A stretch of DNA of 64,000 nucleotides from Leuctra nigra (Eukaryota > Arthropoda > Insecta > Plecoptera > Leuctridae), in contig OW203773.1 in NCBI GenBank assembly GCA_934045905.1, positions 17,595,246-17,659,245 on the forward strand. Reading direction: 5' to 3'. The stretch's first letter is position 1, and each line of letters starts with the position of its first letter. Below are positions 12,330-23,751 of this stretch, one piece after another. The notes beneath the pieces are model-generated. The model did not search any database. It was not told the origin of the DNA and saw only the letters and a program-made list of their open reading frames with translations. Made by a program: the position numbers and the translations under genes.

Positions 12330-14419
12330 CACCTTGGAGCTTGGAAATGAAAAGACGAAGTTGCCGTGATCAATCATTTCCAGAATTTGACAGCCAGAAC
12401 ATGCAAAATGTCCTTAAAATGTCTATATCTTTTGGGTTTAAGTACTTATTAGTCTGTAAATTGTCAAAAATTCAGATAATAGCAGTCCCAATGACATTGC
12501 AAAGTTTTAAGTTGATCGGTCGAACGATTCTAGTTTAAATTTAAAAAAATCACAGGAAAGAAGGTTTCAAATTTTAACCAATGGAAGGATTTAGCTGAAA
12601 CTTTGTAATTTTGGGGACAATGTTGGTCGTAAAGACTTGTAAAAATTTCAAACTGATCGGACCAACCAATCGAAAGTTTTTTTTAAATTTTATCCAATCA
12701 GTGGATTTAAAAATAATTAGGGTCTGCAACGCCTAGAAATGTTTCGTAACGTGTGAAAAATTTCAGCTCGATCGAAGAAAAACTCTGACCTGGATATCAT
12801 CAGTAACAGAAACAAACAAAAAGAAACAAAAAAAACAGTGGTCCGTGTCAAAATAGCCACAAAGAGTCGCTCGCTACAGTTTGTTCAAATCTTCTGTAGC
12901 TACAATGATTATGGTGGTGAAGATGGCAACGAAAATGATGTACTACGCTAGTACCAACACAACAAAATGATAATCAGCTAGAACTAGGTGGCACATTCAA
13001 GTTAGCGGATTTTATTTGGAGAGTTTAGGTTGGCAAAGTGTGAATTCAGATGGAAGGTCTGGATGGTGCTGCTTATTTACACCCTAACGGCGTTGTAAGC
13101 GTAAATTGAACAGTCTATACGCTCGCGCAATCAAAATGGCTGCCCAAAAATGTTTACCTAAACTTTCGTTCATAAGTTGCTCAGATGGACCATAATAGTG
13201 CCATTTAGTGCCATTATAATGCCATTTATTAAAAGCGTCGTAGTTATTTTGGTTTAAATTTGGCAGTCACATTTCCAAAACATACGAAGGTAAAACTATA
13301 ACATTTTTAAACAACCTTCTTTAGTTTAGAGTATTTTTCTTCACAATAGTTATTTTTAAGTAAATTTTTTAAAATTGTGTGCAAATTGCTCAATTGTTTT
13401 TTTTAGAGCTGTTTTGATAAAGAGAATTATCTGCCGAACAACAAACGTAAAGGCGAATATTGTTTGGATTGCTTGTGTTTATTTTCACCAATATTCGTTA
13501 ACTTAATAAATTAACCGAAAATGTAAACGTTATTAATAAAAATTAATGTGATTTCACAAAATTGTGTGTTAAAACAAAATGGCGGCTTAAGTTTATTATT
13601 TTTTTATTGGTTTACCATATTAATTGTATAAAAATTAAACTTTTATTGTTCTTAGTTTCAATTAGTTTGTGTTTAAATCTAAAACTGTTGAGGGGAAAGT
13701 TAGTTATAAAAAGGCGGTTGCGGTTAACTTTTTATGTCATGGTGTATCATGTGCGGACAAGTTCAGTATAAAATGTAACGACTCGTCTAGAACAGTTTAA
13801 ATAAAAATTAGGTCATTTTAAAAAATTAAAATAATGATGTATAAATATATTTGTGATCAAGCTGATAATTTTGTTTGTATAGCACAAAGCATAGAAAACT
13901 ACGGGAAAAAAATATTGAAAGTAAAGTATTCCTTGAAATTTCTAGGTTAGAAAATAAATTTAGATTTTGACAACTAACTCTTGAAATATCAAAACCGCCT
14001 AAAAAATTGGTAAACTTTCGTTTATGAGTTTTGTAGGTAGTCCTAAATAAACATCAAAAAACATTTTTAGAAAATATAAGTTTGGGGCCGGACCCATTTT
14101 TTTAATAAGTTTATAGCTATTTTTTATCACTACTTTTCAGGGTTGAATGTTTTTATTTATTAATGTATATTTATTTATATGTGAAGACTGGGCTGTTATT
14201 TGGACACGCAGTGTTTTTTTTATGCGGATAGCACAATTTTTTTTATTTTGTTCTTTCAACTAGTGCCTAACATATAGAGAGGCCAATTGTTATACAATTA
14301 CCAGTGACTATAATTCCTTTAAATAATACGCCTTCGTGATTTGGATGATATGAAATTTGCCGCAACTCGGATATCCAGCCTATTGTGGATGTATAATCTC
14401 GGCACTTACTTTGTTGCAG
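12330..14419. other. Non-genic DNA upstream of the zinc-finger gene
   Basis: Contains degraded repeat units near 12440-12850 (words such as CGAACGATTC and GACCAACCAATCGAAAG) resembling, in inverse orientation, DNA near 31640-32000. I see no coding exon. The untranslated first exon and promoter of the zinc-finger gene probably lie here but cannot be placed. Confidence 0.35.
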
Positions 14420-14431
14420 AGAGGAAATATC

Positions 14432-15850
14432 ATGGCACTTCAACTCAGCAAGATCATGATCAAAACTGAGCCAGAAGATGATGAAGATTGTAATATTGAA
14501 TTGAAATACCATGATAGCTTAGCTACATCCGTCCTGCCAACAGAAGACGGCTTGTTAGTACCACAGCAAAACATCAAGAAAGACTCGTTGGATATTCCCA
14601 TTAAATCTGAAGTTGACACCGAATTGCCTCACGAGGATAACGATGCTATTCAACCAAGTCAAGACACAGAGCCACTTGTTGATCACACCATAGAGAAGAT
14701 CTATTCGTGCCTCATCTGCAGTTTCAATACTTACTTCGAATGCTCCCATGCCGAACACAAGTTCAGTCATTCCTTGCAGATGAACCAAGTGAGGCAGTGT
14801 TCCGTGTTTCTGAACAGATGTGATTCAACCTGCAGTTCAAGCAACACTCTGCCGTCTTCTAGCGAGGATAACGATCCCGGCCATGTTGTTGATATGGATC
14901 AACCAGGAACCAGCCAGCTTCCCAGAGACTTGCCCTACTCTTGTGAACTCTGCAGTTACCAGTGCAACTCCAAACGGAACCTTGTGGATCACAAGCTGAG
15001 TCATGCCTTGAAGAAGTACCAAGTGAACAAGTGCTCTGTGTTTCTCATCCGATGTGATTCAACCTGCAGTTCAAGCAACACTCTGCCGTCTTCTAGCGAG
15101 GATCACACTGAACCAAGTCAAGACACAGAGCCACTAAACAACAGCCTCGTTCCTCCCATAGACTTGCTCTACTCTTGTGAACTCTGCAGTTACCAGGGTA
15201 AATCCAAACGCAACCTTGCTGAACATAAGAGACGTAATCATTGCAAGAAGAAGCATCAATGTGGCCAATGTGATTATAGTACACAGGAGAAGTATAATCT
15301 TGTAAGACACCAGCGTATTTATTCAGGAGAGCGGCCATACGCATGCGACGTCTGCCCTTTCAAGACTGCCACAAAAAGTAACCTGATACGGCACAAACTT
15401 CGCCATTTTAAGAAGATGAAGAGGTTCAAATGCAGCCAGTGTGACTACAGATTGCATGAGAGGAGCGGCCTTGTAGTTCACATTCGCACTCATTCGGGGG
15501 AGCGGCCATTTGCATGTGACATATGTACGTTCACATGTGCCCATAGTAGTAATCTGATTACACATAAATATCGACATTCTGCACTTGAGAAGAAGTTCCA
15601 ATGTGGTCAGTGTGACTTCAGATTTACCAGTAAGAGCGACCTTGTACGACACATGCGCATTCATACTGGGGAGCGGCCATTTGCATGTGACATATGTACG
15701 TTTACCTGTTCCCGGAGAAGTTATCTGGAAATACACAAACGTCGACATTCTTCAGAGGAGAAGAAGTTCAAATGCGCGATGTGTGACTACAGATCTCACA
15801 CCAAGAGCTGCCTTGTACGTCACCTGCGCAATTATTGTGGTAGGCGGTAA
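14432..15850 (+). CDS. C2H2 zinc-finger protein, 472 aa, ten fingers
   Basis: Probable nuclear DNA-binding regulator. The ATG at 14432 lies 12 nt after a clean acceptor (TTTGTTGCAG ending 14419), so the coding region is one exon behind an untranslated first exon. The acidic N-terminus has two SUMO-type motifs, IKTE (residues 10-13) and IKSE (57-60). Fingers (C-x2-C-x12-H-x3/4-H) lie at about residues 93-113, 171-191, 249-270, 277-297, 305-325, 334-354, 362-382, 391-411, 419-439 and 448-468, with TGERP-like linkers only in the C-terminal half. In fingers 4 and 10 the final histidine is tyrosine (HQRIY, HLRNY). A linker rich in Cys and Ser is duplicated (residues about 130-146 and 208-224), with 53 nt identical. 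No orthologue can be named. ATTAAA at 15910 and AATAAA at 16430 are candidate poly(A) signals. Confidence 0.9.
   Translation: MALQLSKIMIKTEPEDDEDCNIELKYHDSLATSVLPTEDGLLVPQQNIKKDSLDIPIKSEVDTELPHEDNDAIQPSQDTEPLVDHTIEKIYSCLICSFNTYFECSHAEHKFSHSLQMNQVRQCSVFLNRCDSTCSSSNTLPSSSEDNDPGHVVDMDQPGTSQLPRDLPYSCELCSYQCNSKRNLVDHKLSHALKKYQVNKCSVFLIRCDSTCSSSNTLPSSSEDHTEPSQDTEPLNNSLVPPIDLLYSCELCSYQGKSKRNLAEHKRRNHCKKKHQCGQCDYSTQEKYNLVRHQRIYSGERPYACDVCPFKTATKSNLIRHKLRHFKKMKRFKCSQCDYRLHERSGLVVHIRTHSGERPFACDICTFTCAHSSNLITHKYRHSALEKKFQCGQCDFRFTSKSDLVRHMRIHTGERPFACDICTFTCSRRSYLEIHKRRHSSEEKKFKCAMCDYRSHTKSCLVRHLRNYCGRR
14817..15103 (+). repeat. Perfect 53-nt coding repeat, 234 bp apart
   Basis: Bases 14817-14869 equal 15051-15103 exactly (beginning GATGTGATTCAACCTGCAG), inside the zinc-finger gene. 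The surrounding fingers are far more diverged. A second word, CAAGTCAAGACACAGAGCC, is also shared (about 14657 and 15116). This points to recent duplication or conversion of the linker. Confidence 0.9.
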
Positions 15851-16650
15851 TACGCATGTAACATTGTCTCCATCATTCAAGAGAACCCGTCAATGCACAG
15901 GCTTCAAATATTAAAAGTGTATACATAATGGTAAGGATAACATTATTTTTATAATGTGTGAAGAGTATATAGTAATCGAATTTGTAAGATAAAAAATGTT
16001 GCTATGCTATAAAAATTATATCTATATTTTAGCGTCATTAGTGGCATTGTTTTTACATGGTGTTTATTCAATAATGTATAATCTACCTATTTGTTAGGAA
16101 GTTACTCTCTGATCTAAAATAGCTTCGGGATTAAAATGTATAATTAATAATTAATGTGTAATGTATGTATAATGTATAATGTATAATATAATGTTTAATG
16201 TATAATTTATAATTAATGTGTAATTAAAAATATATAAATATTTTTCTTAGTTAGGTAAAGTAGTTCCATAAACTATATATTTGAATTTAGAGCTAAATGT
16301 GTTTCGATGCTTTGATTTTGCTTTGATTTCAATTAGTTATTAGTGATTGGGTACAATTACACATATGTATTTGATTTTTTTTCCATCCCGATTTTTTATT
16401 GTAATAATTGTTTAAAAAAAAATCGAAACAATAAATATGCTTCTAATCGGATATAAAACACATTGTCAAATATATTATTTTTATTATTATGACCAAATTA
16501 TGTTAATTGTTTTTTAATATTAAAACAAATATTGAAACATCTGTAGACGTCATCAGTTAATCAAATTTTCAAGAAATTGCGTCAATCCATATGTGGTCAT
16601 TCAGAGAAATCAATGAAAACTGTCTCCTGTGCCATTACTTTAACAATGTC
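15851..16650. other. 3' flank of the zinc-finger gene, AT-rich
   Basis: AT-rich flank with a run of TAATGTATAAT-like words near 16140-16215. Candidate poly(A) signals at 15910 (ATTAAA) and 16430 (AATAAA). No other gene. Confidence 0.4.
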
Positions 16651-16655
16651 CTTAA

Positions 16656-17037
16656 GACGGCTGGTTAGTGAGTTTGACCTTGAAGAGTTTTTAATCGATA
16701 TTTATCAATATTTTTTACTAGTGTGATTGTTAACAAAATAAGATTTGTACGAGTATTCAGAACAGTTCAATGTAAATAATTCCATAGCTTGTAATGGTTT
16801 ATTAGATTTTCTTTTTCCTACAAACGTTTAGTGCCCGAAAATTAGTAAAATTATGGCACTAAACATCTGTTAGACAAAATAAAACTAATAACTTATTCCA
16901 AACTATGAAGTTATTTTCATTGAACTGTTCTGAATACTCGTACAAAGCCATATTTTGTTAAAAATAACATTGTAAAAATGATATTGATAAAAATCGATTT
17001 AAAAACTCTTCAAGGTCACGCTCACTACTCAGCCCTC
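16656..17037. mobile_element. TTAA-type palindromic MITE, copy 2
   Basis: Ends GACGGCTGGTTAGTGAG and CTCACTACTCAGCCCTC, flanked by a perfect TTAA on both sides (16652-16655 and 17038-17041). The arms pair almost throughout. TTAA duplication suggests piggyBac-like mobilisation, but other TTAA-targeting transposases are possible. It is about the same length as copy 1. Confidence 0.83.
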
Positions 17038-17369
17038 TTAATAAGTTCTGAGACTGGCGCCTTCTTGCTAATTTGTGTTGGAGCAATTTCCAATTCATTT
17101 AGGTTTTCACAGCTCGTAACTTTGAATTCCTTTGTGTATCACAATATGTAAATATTTAATATCGATTACTTATATCGAATCAAGGAAAATTGACGTTTAG
17201 ATTGATTGAGCTTTTAAGAAGCATGTGTTAGATAACAGCAAAGTGTTTTTAGGAATTTGTCTCCACGCAAACAGAATGAAAGGAAATGCTATTTGTGGCC
17301 CTTTAAAGCTTAAATCCGATGATTTTACGATAAACATCGTTGTAACACATTGAGGTTACAATAGAGGTA

Positions 17370-18055
17370 CAGTCGGGGGTGCCGAGTGTTTTAAAATGCG
17401 CTGTTAGGCAGCTTTTCTTAATGTGACGTAGGGCCTAGATGTAACAAAATTACGTCATTTCCGCCTTTGATTTCCGGTACAAACAATTACAGCACAGAGT
17501 GTTTACATTATTAAAAATGACCCAAAAATTAACAAAAAACAAAAAACCTCAAAAAATTTACATAGTATAAAGATGTAGCCTAAATTCGTCTCTTGTTTTC
17601 ATGTGAAAACTATTTACTGGGCAGAGATTAGAACGCGGCAAGATGACGAAAATTTGAATAATGGAAACTATGTTGGGACGTCAATGATGACATTTCGTTT
17701 TACAATTGATATTATCATATTATGCACTTAGGACACTGTAAATTACATTTTTAAATGTATTTGAGTTTACAACTGACTATTAAAGGATATCAATACATAA
17801 ATTGGTCATTTTAACTCATTAAAACTCATTTTAGTTACTACAAAAATGTTACCCAACCGCTGGCGCCATCCCACGGACATTTTAATTACTAAAAAAAATG
17901 TTACCCATCTAGGCCCTACGAAGCTGCCAGTTTTTCTGCTAGGCCGAGAAAGACTTCATTGCGCGCTCACCTTGCAATGACGTCTTTCTCGGCCTAGCAG
18001 AGCAAGTGACGGTGGCTCCATCTGGTGAGTGTTCAAACACTCGGCGCCCCGACTG
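17370..18055. mobile_element. TA-flanked element with CAGTCGGGG termini
   Basis: Left terminus CAGTCGGGGGTGCCGAGTGT after TA (17368); right terminus ACACTCGGCGCCCCGACTG before TA (18056). The inverted termini are about 24 bp with one or two mismatches. A second internal hairpin, AGGCCGAGAAAGAC with its complement, occupies 17940-17998. TA duplication suggests a Tc1/mariner-type non-autonomous element. No transposase. Confidence 0.78.
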
Positions 18056-19102
18056 TAACAGTGAGAGCTGATTAATTTGTCCAGAAGCGAGATTTTCTAA
18101 AATTCTGTTAGTGTGAAGAAAAATGTGAAGTAAACTTTATGAATAACTGTGCGTTTCCCAGTTACCTATTACAGGGCTCTTATAGTTTCATAGAGTGTTT
18201 TGATTTGACCTTATATATCTTTAGTTGTTTTAAATCAGTAGTTTAAAGCTTTCATTTATAAGTGAAAGTTCTTTGTTTGAGTTCTTTCTTATTCGGCAAT
18301 CAAAATGATGGAATCTTATTACCCAAAAGAAATGTTTTCATTATTATTTAACATTTAATAATAAGTAGTAGTTAATATAATTGAATGTATTCATTCTTAA
18401 CAAGTTGATTTGACAGGATGGAATTATTAAATGATTTCAATGTGGTAAAGTAGATAGTTGCTTGTTTCACTATTATTTTAGAGCAACTATATATTTGAAA
18501 TTACGTGTTTCATATTATTCACGTAACTACTTTTCGCTTTATTTGCTGGCTTTTATTCAAATGTTTTAGTCACTTATTCCTCTCATGCAAAGTTTGGTCC
18601 CCATGTTCCAGCTTACTTAATTTTGTTGTTTGTTAAAATTAGGCAACCCAATCATTTGTGGGAACATATTCATGTAGCAAACATTTAACAATTTATATAA
18701 TAAAATGCTTCTGTTTTGGAACACAACGTGGTTTTAGTATTTTATTTCTACAAACCAATCAAGTGCTTCGTGGTAATTTATTTTTTCTATGGTAAGTACT
18801 TTACTTCACAAAGCTACTTCCAGAGTTATGATTAAACATCAGGTGCATAACTTTTAGAATAGACATTTAAGGAAAGACAAAGGAAAATTGCTACATTTTT
18901 TTTTGTTTTCTTAATTTTCTATATTTATTATTTTTTATAATATAGAATTCAACTCTTTAAAATAGTATATTCCCTTAGTAAGATGCTGTATTTTTTTCTG
19001 GGATAACGCAATGCCTTATGAGAGTTCAATATTTCATATGCTATTATATGTATTTCATAAACATAATATTATATTGATGATGCAAATTTATCTCATAAAT
19101 TA
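18056..19102. other. AT-rich non-genic DNA
   Basis: Very AT-rich. I see no coding frame, inverted repeat or RNA gene that I can defend. Confidence 0.45.
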
Positions 19103-19376
19103 AAACACTTCTTTCGTTTGGACATTTATCACAAGTTCTTCTTAATTATTAAATACAATATTTCGGTTATTTTCAATAACCTTCATCAGGTAGCAAAGTA
19201 AAAATTAAAAAAAAAATAATAATTTTAAAAAAAATTTAAAAATTTAAAAAAAATTTAAAGTAGACAATTTTTACTTTGCTACCTGATGAAGGTTATTGAA
19301 AATAATCGAAATATTGTATTTAATAATTAAGAAGAACTTGTGATAAATGTCCAAACGAAAAGAAGTGTTTTTATTA
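19103..19376. repeat. Inverted repeat with hammerhead-like CTGATGA...GAAA core
   Basis: The two ~110-bp arms (19103-19210 and 19263-19374) are near-perfect complements around an A-rich loop. On the plus strand the right arm reads CTGATGA (19283-19289), a 7-bp stem GGTTATT/AATAATC closed by GAA, then GAAA (19308-19311). The left arm read on the minus strand has GGTTATT/AATAACC in the same place. This resembles ends of Penelope-like elements or retrozymes, which carry hammerhead ribozymes, but an extra A follows CTGATGA and no clear stem I was found. Confidence 0.55.
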
Positions 19377-19844
19377 TCATCCAAGTTCAAGAGCTAAAAT
19401 AATTTATTATCTCATAAAGTTCTTCTTCATTTTTTGTGTGTGTACATGATTAGATTAGAAAGGTATAGACACATAATTTTTATTGAATTCTTGCTATTTT
19501 TTGTACAACTAATTTTTTTTTAATTAAAAAAATAAAAAATAATTTTTTGTAAATTTTTTGTATTGATATGAAATTTTATTTTTAAAATCCTTCTAACACG
19601 TTTGATAATGTAGTTAAGTGTCCTAAAATATTTTTTGGAGGTTGTTATCACCAAAAATTTGGAAATATAACCAAAAACTCGAGAAGTGTGTTTTTCTAAC
19701 AAAAACAATTTTTAAAGCCAAAATATTGAAATTTGTGGAAAAAATCAGAAAATTTAATTTTAGTCTTTACATAAATCTTGAAAATTTGAGAACCAGTGAC
19801 ATTTTATTGTAGAAGTTAGAAATGTCACCATTGTCCTCCCTTAA

Positions 19845-19995
19845 GGCGTCCTGGTAGCTTCATTGGTAAAGCACCTGGCCGGTAACCCGAATGACATGGG
19901 TTCGAATCCCATACGGGGTGTGAGGTTTTTATTATCCAGGCTCCTTCTTAAAAATGGAAGGCCTTATTTGTATGAGAGACATTGTATTATACATT
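19845..19995 (+). mobile_element. tRNA-derived SINE
   Basis: A box-like TAGCTTCATTGGTAAAGC at about 19856 and a B box GGGTTCGAATCCC at 19899 are spaced as in tRNA promoters, followed by TGTGAGGTTTTTATTATCC. The ends do not form an acceptor stem, so this is a tRNA-derived SINE head and not a functional tRNA gene. Confidence 0.65.
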
Positions 19996-20388
19996 ATTGT
20001 ATTTTATTGTTTTGGATTAAGGGCATATTGGAGACATTTATAAACGAAATAATTGTACGATTAGTGCACCTAGGAATATATTTCATCAAATATGATTTAT
20101 GCAGACTTACATAATGTTCATCTGATTGAATATTACATTATTCTAAATGTATTTTGCGCCATACATACAAAAACAGTTTTATTAATCAGCCTCTTTCGTT
20201 TGATTTTTTTTCCCCCTGTTTAAACAATCAATATGTATCTTTTAACAAATTGCAGATGTACCGCTTTCATTACAAATGCATCCGGTGAAACAACCGTCGT
20301 GGTCCAGGATTTTTTCTTTCGGTTTGCACCACTTAGGCATTTCTGAAGTCAATAGTCAATAGTCGTTGTTAAAATATGGAAGTTTAAA

Positions 20389-20535
20389 CCTAGAAGAAGA
20401 AGAAAGAGAGGTCGTCCAAGAAGGATGTGGCTTGATGACATTGGAGAAGCCATGGAGAAAAGGAATCTTCTCGAACAAGATTGCCATAACCGGGAGGTGT
20501 GGCGTGCGGGATGCGGAAAACGGCCCGAGCTGTAG
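20389..20535 (+). pseudogene. LINE reverse-transcriptase protein, C-terminal fragment
   Basis: The frame ending at TAG 20533-20535 reads KRGRPRRMWLDDIGEAMEKR, then a NREVWR motif, and stops. The R-G-R-P-x-x-x-W-x-D-D-I pattern near the stop is typical of the ORF2 C-terminus of jockey/CR1-like non-LTR retrotransposons. Nothing upstream continues the reverse-transcriptase domain, so it is a 5'-truncated remnant of about 50 codons. Confidence 0.7.
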
Positions 20536-21140
20536 TGAATCCGCTCAATATATAATAGTCGTTTCAGTCGAAAATTTATATTGCTAATTTTAAAACTTAT
20601 ATTTGTCATATTTGTTTACGACAATTTAGCTAAGCGGTGTTTGAAAATACTTTTAAGCACTTTGTCTACATTTTAAATTAGAAAATATTTGTAGCCGCCA
20701 AAAACTCCAAATATTTCAAGTTTTCTAATTGAGAATATTTTTTTGTTTTTTTTTATTTTTTATAAACATCAATAATAATATTTTTTTAAAGTGATTTTCG
20801 TTCAGCCTAAAAATTGATATGATATCTGAAAAGTATTTATGATGTCCATTTACGATTATAATAAAACGGAGAAACCAGTTTTCATTTTATATAAATATGT
20901 TGTACCATTATTAATTGTGCCTGTTTTCTATTTTACATTAGATTGAAAATTATTTTATTTTCAATATTATTTTATGTTTGCCTTTACTGAGAGGTTCAAA
21001 GTAAACCAAATTTATATATCTTACTTATATTCGGTGAATGATTTGATGAAGGTGGTGATAGTAAGAGCGAACGCAACGAAAATTCGTCACAAAAAGCGGC
21101 GTGGCGCCATTCACCAAAAACTTAGCAACAAAATATTATA

Positions 21141-21947
21141 CAGGGTGGCGCAAAAAAAATTACCCTGATTGAGAAGTCACTTTATCGAAACTATTATAGA
21201 TAGGATTCTGAAATTTGTACACATATTAGAAAACATAACAAAATTTAATATGTGCAAGTTTCAAAAACATTACTATTGTAGCCGTAGGTAAAAAGTTACA
21301 GCTGTTAAAACTTAGTTGTCAAAAAATTGATTATACGGAGCTCAAATAGCTCGCGTCCAGTAAACTTCCAAAGGCCGGGACGCTGTTTCTACAAAAATAC
21401 GTACGATATCAAGCTGAAAATTTCAAATTATTTTGAACATATGTTAAGATCGATTGTGTTAAAATTTCAATCAATTTAAATGAATGGAACGAAAGTTATA
21501 TAATCTTGAAGTTGAGCTTGAAAACAGAATAGGGGAAAAAATTCACTTTTATAACGTGTGTAATGAAAGTTTAGAAATAATCTATACATATTCTGATTTT
21601 ACGCTCAACTTCAAGATGCCATAATTTTCTTTCCATTCATTCAAATTGATTGACATTTTTACACAATCGATCTCAACATATTATCAATAAAATTTGAAAT
21701 TTTCAGCTTGATATCGTACGTAGGTAGTTTTAAAGAAACAGCGTCCCGGCCATTGGAAGTTTTCTGGACGCGCGCTCTTTGAGCTCCGTATAATCAATTT
21801 TTTGACAACCAAATTTGAACAGCTGTCACGTTTTTCCTACAATAGTAAGTTTTTGAAACTTGCACATATAAAATTTGGTATGTTTTCTAATATAATAGTT
21901 CCGATATAGTGACCTCTCAAACAGGGTGATTTTTTTGCGCCACCCGG
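21141..21947. mobile_element. Fold-back element, copy 2 (complete, 807 bp)
   Basis: Termini CAGGGTGGCGCAAAAAAAAT and TTTTTTTGCGCCACCCGG are complementary and flanked by TA (21139-21140 and 21948-21949). The whole body is palindromic: GGACGCTGTTTC, CTGAAAATTTCAAATT and AACTTCAAGAT blocks occur in both orientations. No open frame. A TA-targeting (Tc1/mariner-like) transposase is a reasonable guess. A truncated relative is at 5650-6350. Confidence 0.82.
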
Positions 21948-22116
21948 TATATACACAAAATGGCCAGTACATCATCGAAAACTTTAATATTCTGGGTAAC
22001 AATCAAACTCACAGTGCAGAGTTGTGTTCATAATCTCGTCACTTGATTTTCTCTAACGTACCTGTAGAGTTGCTAGTGTCACCAGTTGCTTCAGTGACCA
22101 GAACGCATGCCACCAA

Positions 22117-22233
22117 GGATGGGATTACATAAAATGACAACTTACTTGTCGCAGCGACAATTTTCTCATTTCAATGTTATTCACGGCCTTCCCGCTGCGA
22201 CAAGTAAGTTATCATTTTATGTGATCGCACCCC
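22117..22233. repeat. Short hairpin repeat
   Basis: ACATAAAATGACAACTTACT with TGTCGCAGCG at 22126-22156 is mirrored by CGCTGCGACAAGTAAGTTAT and CATTTTATGTGATC at 22193-22228. Arms of about 38 bp, spacer about 35 bp. Confidence 0.7.
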
Positions 22234-22372
22234 AAAAGACACAAAGCATATGCCAACTTCATTCTCTCGCGATATTACAGCTGGGTTCTGCAATGAAACT
22301 GTATATAATGAAAGTATTCTGTATAATCGTAATATTAATCGTAATCGTTATCGCCCTATATTTCAAACTTAT

Positions 22373-22673
22373 GACGGCCGAGTATTGAGCGTGACCTTGA
22401 AGATTATTTTAATCGATTTCATCAATATAATTTACATGTGTAGATTGTTTGTGAAACAAAGCTTCGTACGGTCTACATGGCTGTTCAATTAACGTTATTT
22501 CATAGCTTTGAATGGTACATTAGTTTTATTTTGTCCTACAGATGTTTAGTGCCTGCTTTCTAAAAATAAGATACTAAGATACTCGTACAAATTGCCTTAG
22601 TTCATAAACAATTATTGGTAAAAGATATTGCTACAATTCGATTTAAAACTCATGTTCTAACTACTCAGCCGTC
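22373..22673. mobile_element. TTAA-type palindromic MITE, copy 3 (TTAT-flanked)
   Basis: Ends GACGGCCGAGTATTGAGCG and CTACTCAGCCGTC; flanks are TTAT on both sides (22369-22372 and 22674-22677), so this copy used a variant target. It is shorter (301 bp) and more diverged than copies 1 and 2 but keeps CCTTGAAGA and GTTTAGTGCC. Confidence 0.75.
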
Positions 22674-22679
22674 TTATGT

Positions 22680-23750
22680 CTATAGAATCTCTGTGCTCTT
22701 TGTTGGTTCTTTTCACATTTGCTTCAGTTTTCAAAAGATTAATTACTATCCTGTTCGTGTTTGCATTAATTTCTATCATTATGTCATTATTTTTATATAC
22801 CTTGTTTAATGTCTTAATTCTCATCAGTTTTAATATATTGTATGTTTTTGAATGATTGCAGTTTAAATGCAATTCGACTTGACTGAAGTTTTAATTAAAA
22901 AGAAATGCATTATTAATCTGGACGCACAAGTTTCATTACACTATTAAGTTCGGAGAGTACAAATCCTTACTCAAACCAAATGTTGCTTTGGTAAATGTTT
23001 GTACTAATTATGTAATTATTTACATTATAATAATACCTATTAAAATTCGAAAATGAATTGATTGGTCTTTTTGTAGAGTTGAAATTCATAAATTACAGTA
23101 AAATATCCAATTGTTCTGAGAAAGTCGTGAAATTTTTGATCAAGTACTCTCAGTGACCAACCACTTTCATTTTCTTAAAAAAATCGCAAAAGTGTAAAGG
23201 TTGTTTTGAATAAACGATTGTCATTTTAATTCTAAAGCGTCAGTGAATCTGAGTGGAAAGGCAAATGAAGGGAAGGTCCCCTACTAATAGGCCACGACCG
23301 CCTCCTTCCCATCGTCCATCATTACCTATTCTTCATCATCATCTCATCATCATAATCATTTCGTCACCATTAGCCTAGCTGCAGAACAGTGCGACGTTAA
23401 ACACTACTAAACAAATGGTCTTCAATAAATCTGAACAAACTCATATTTTGCATGTCGTTAAGACAAACATTGTATCTTATTTTAAAAAATTTCATCCCAG
23501 TCAGTCAAGCACATACATCACTTACCTATTGACAGTTTTAATAACTGTCAGAATTGGAAGTATCGAAATGAATGTTTTTCCACTTCAATTGAATCTGATT
23601 TGCTCTAGGTACCAGAGTGTGAAGCTATTTTTACGTTTAAAAGAAAAGCAGATACATTTATGTTTCATGGTTTTATATTGCAATTAAATAATAATGTTTA
23701 TGTTTTCTGTGCGTTGTGTACGCATTTCTGGTTAGAGAATTCGCACGTTC
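22680..23750. other. Non-genic DNA containing a SINE tail
   Basis: No gene is supported. The only recognisable item is the SINE fragment at 23257-23412. Confidence 0.4.
23257..23412 (+). mobile_element. SINE fragment (tRNA-head lost)
   Basis: The body words TACTAATAGGCCACG, a CATCATCAT run and CTGCAGAACAGTGCGACGTT match the 3' part of the complete SINE at 49239-49516. The tRNA-like head is missing. Other fragments on the minus strand are at 53940-54045 and 61564-61672. Confidence 0.8.
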
Positions 23751-23751
23751 T

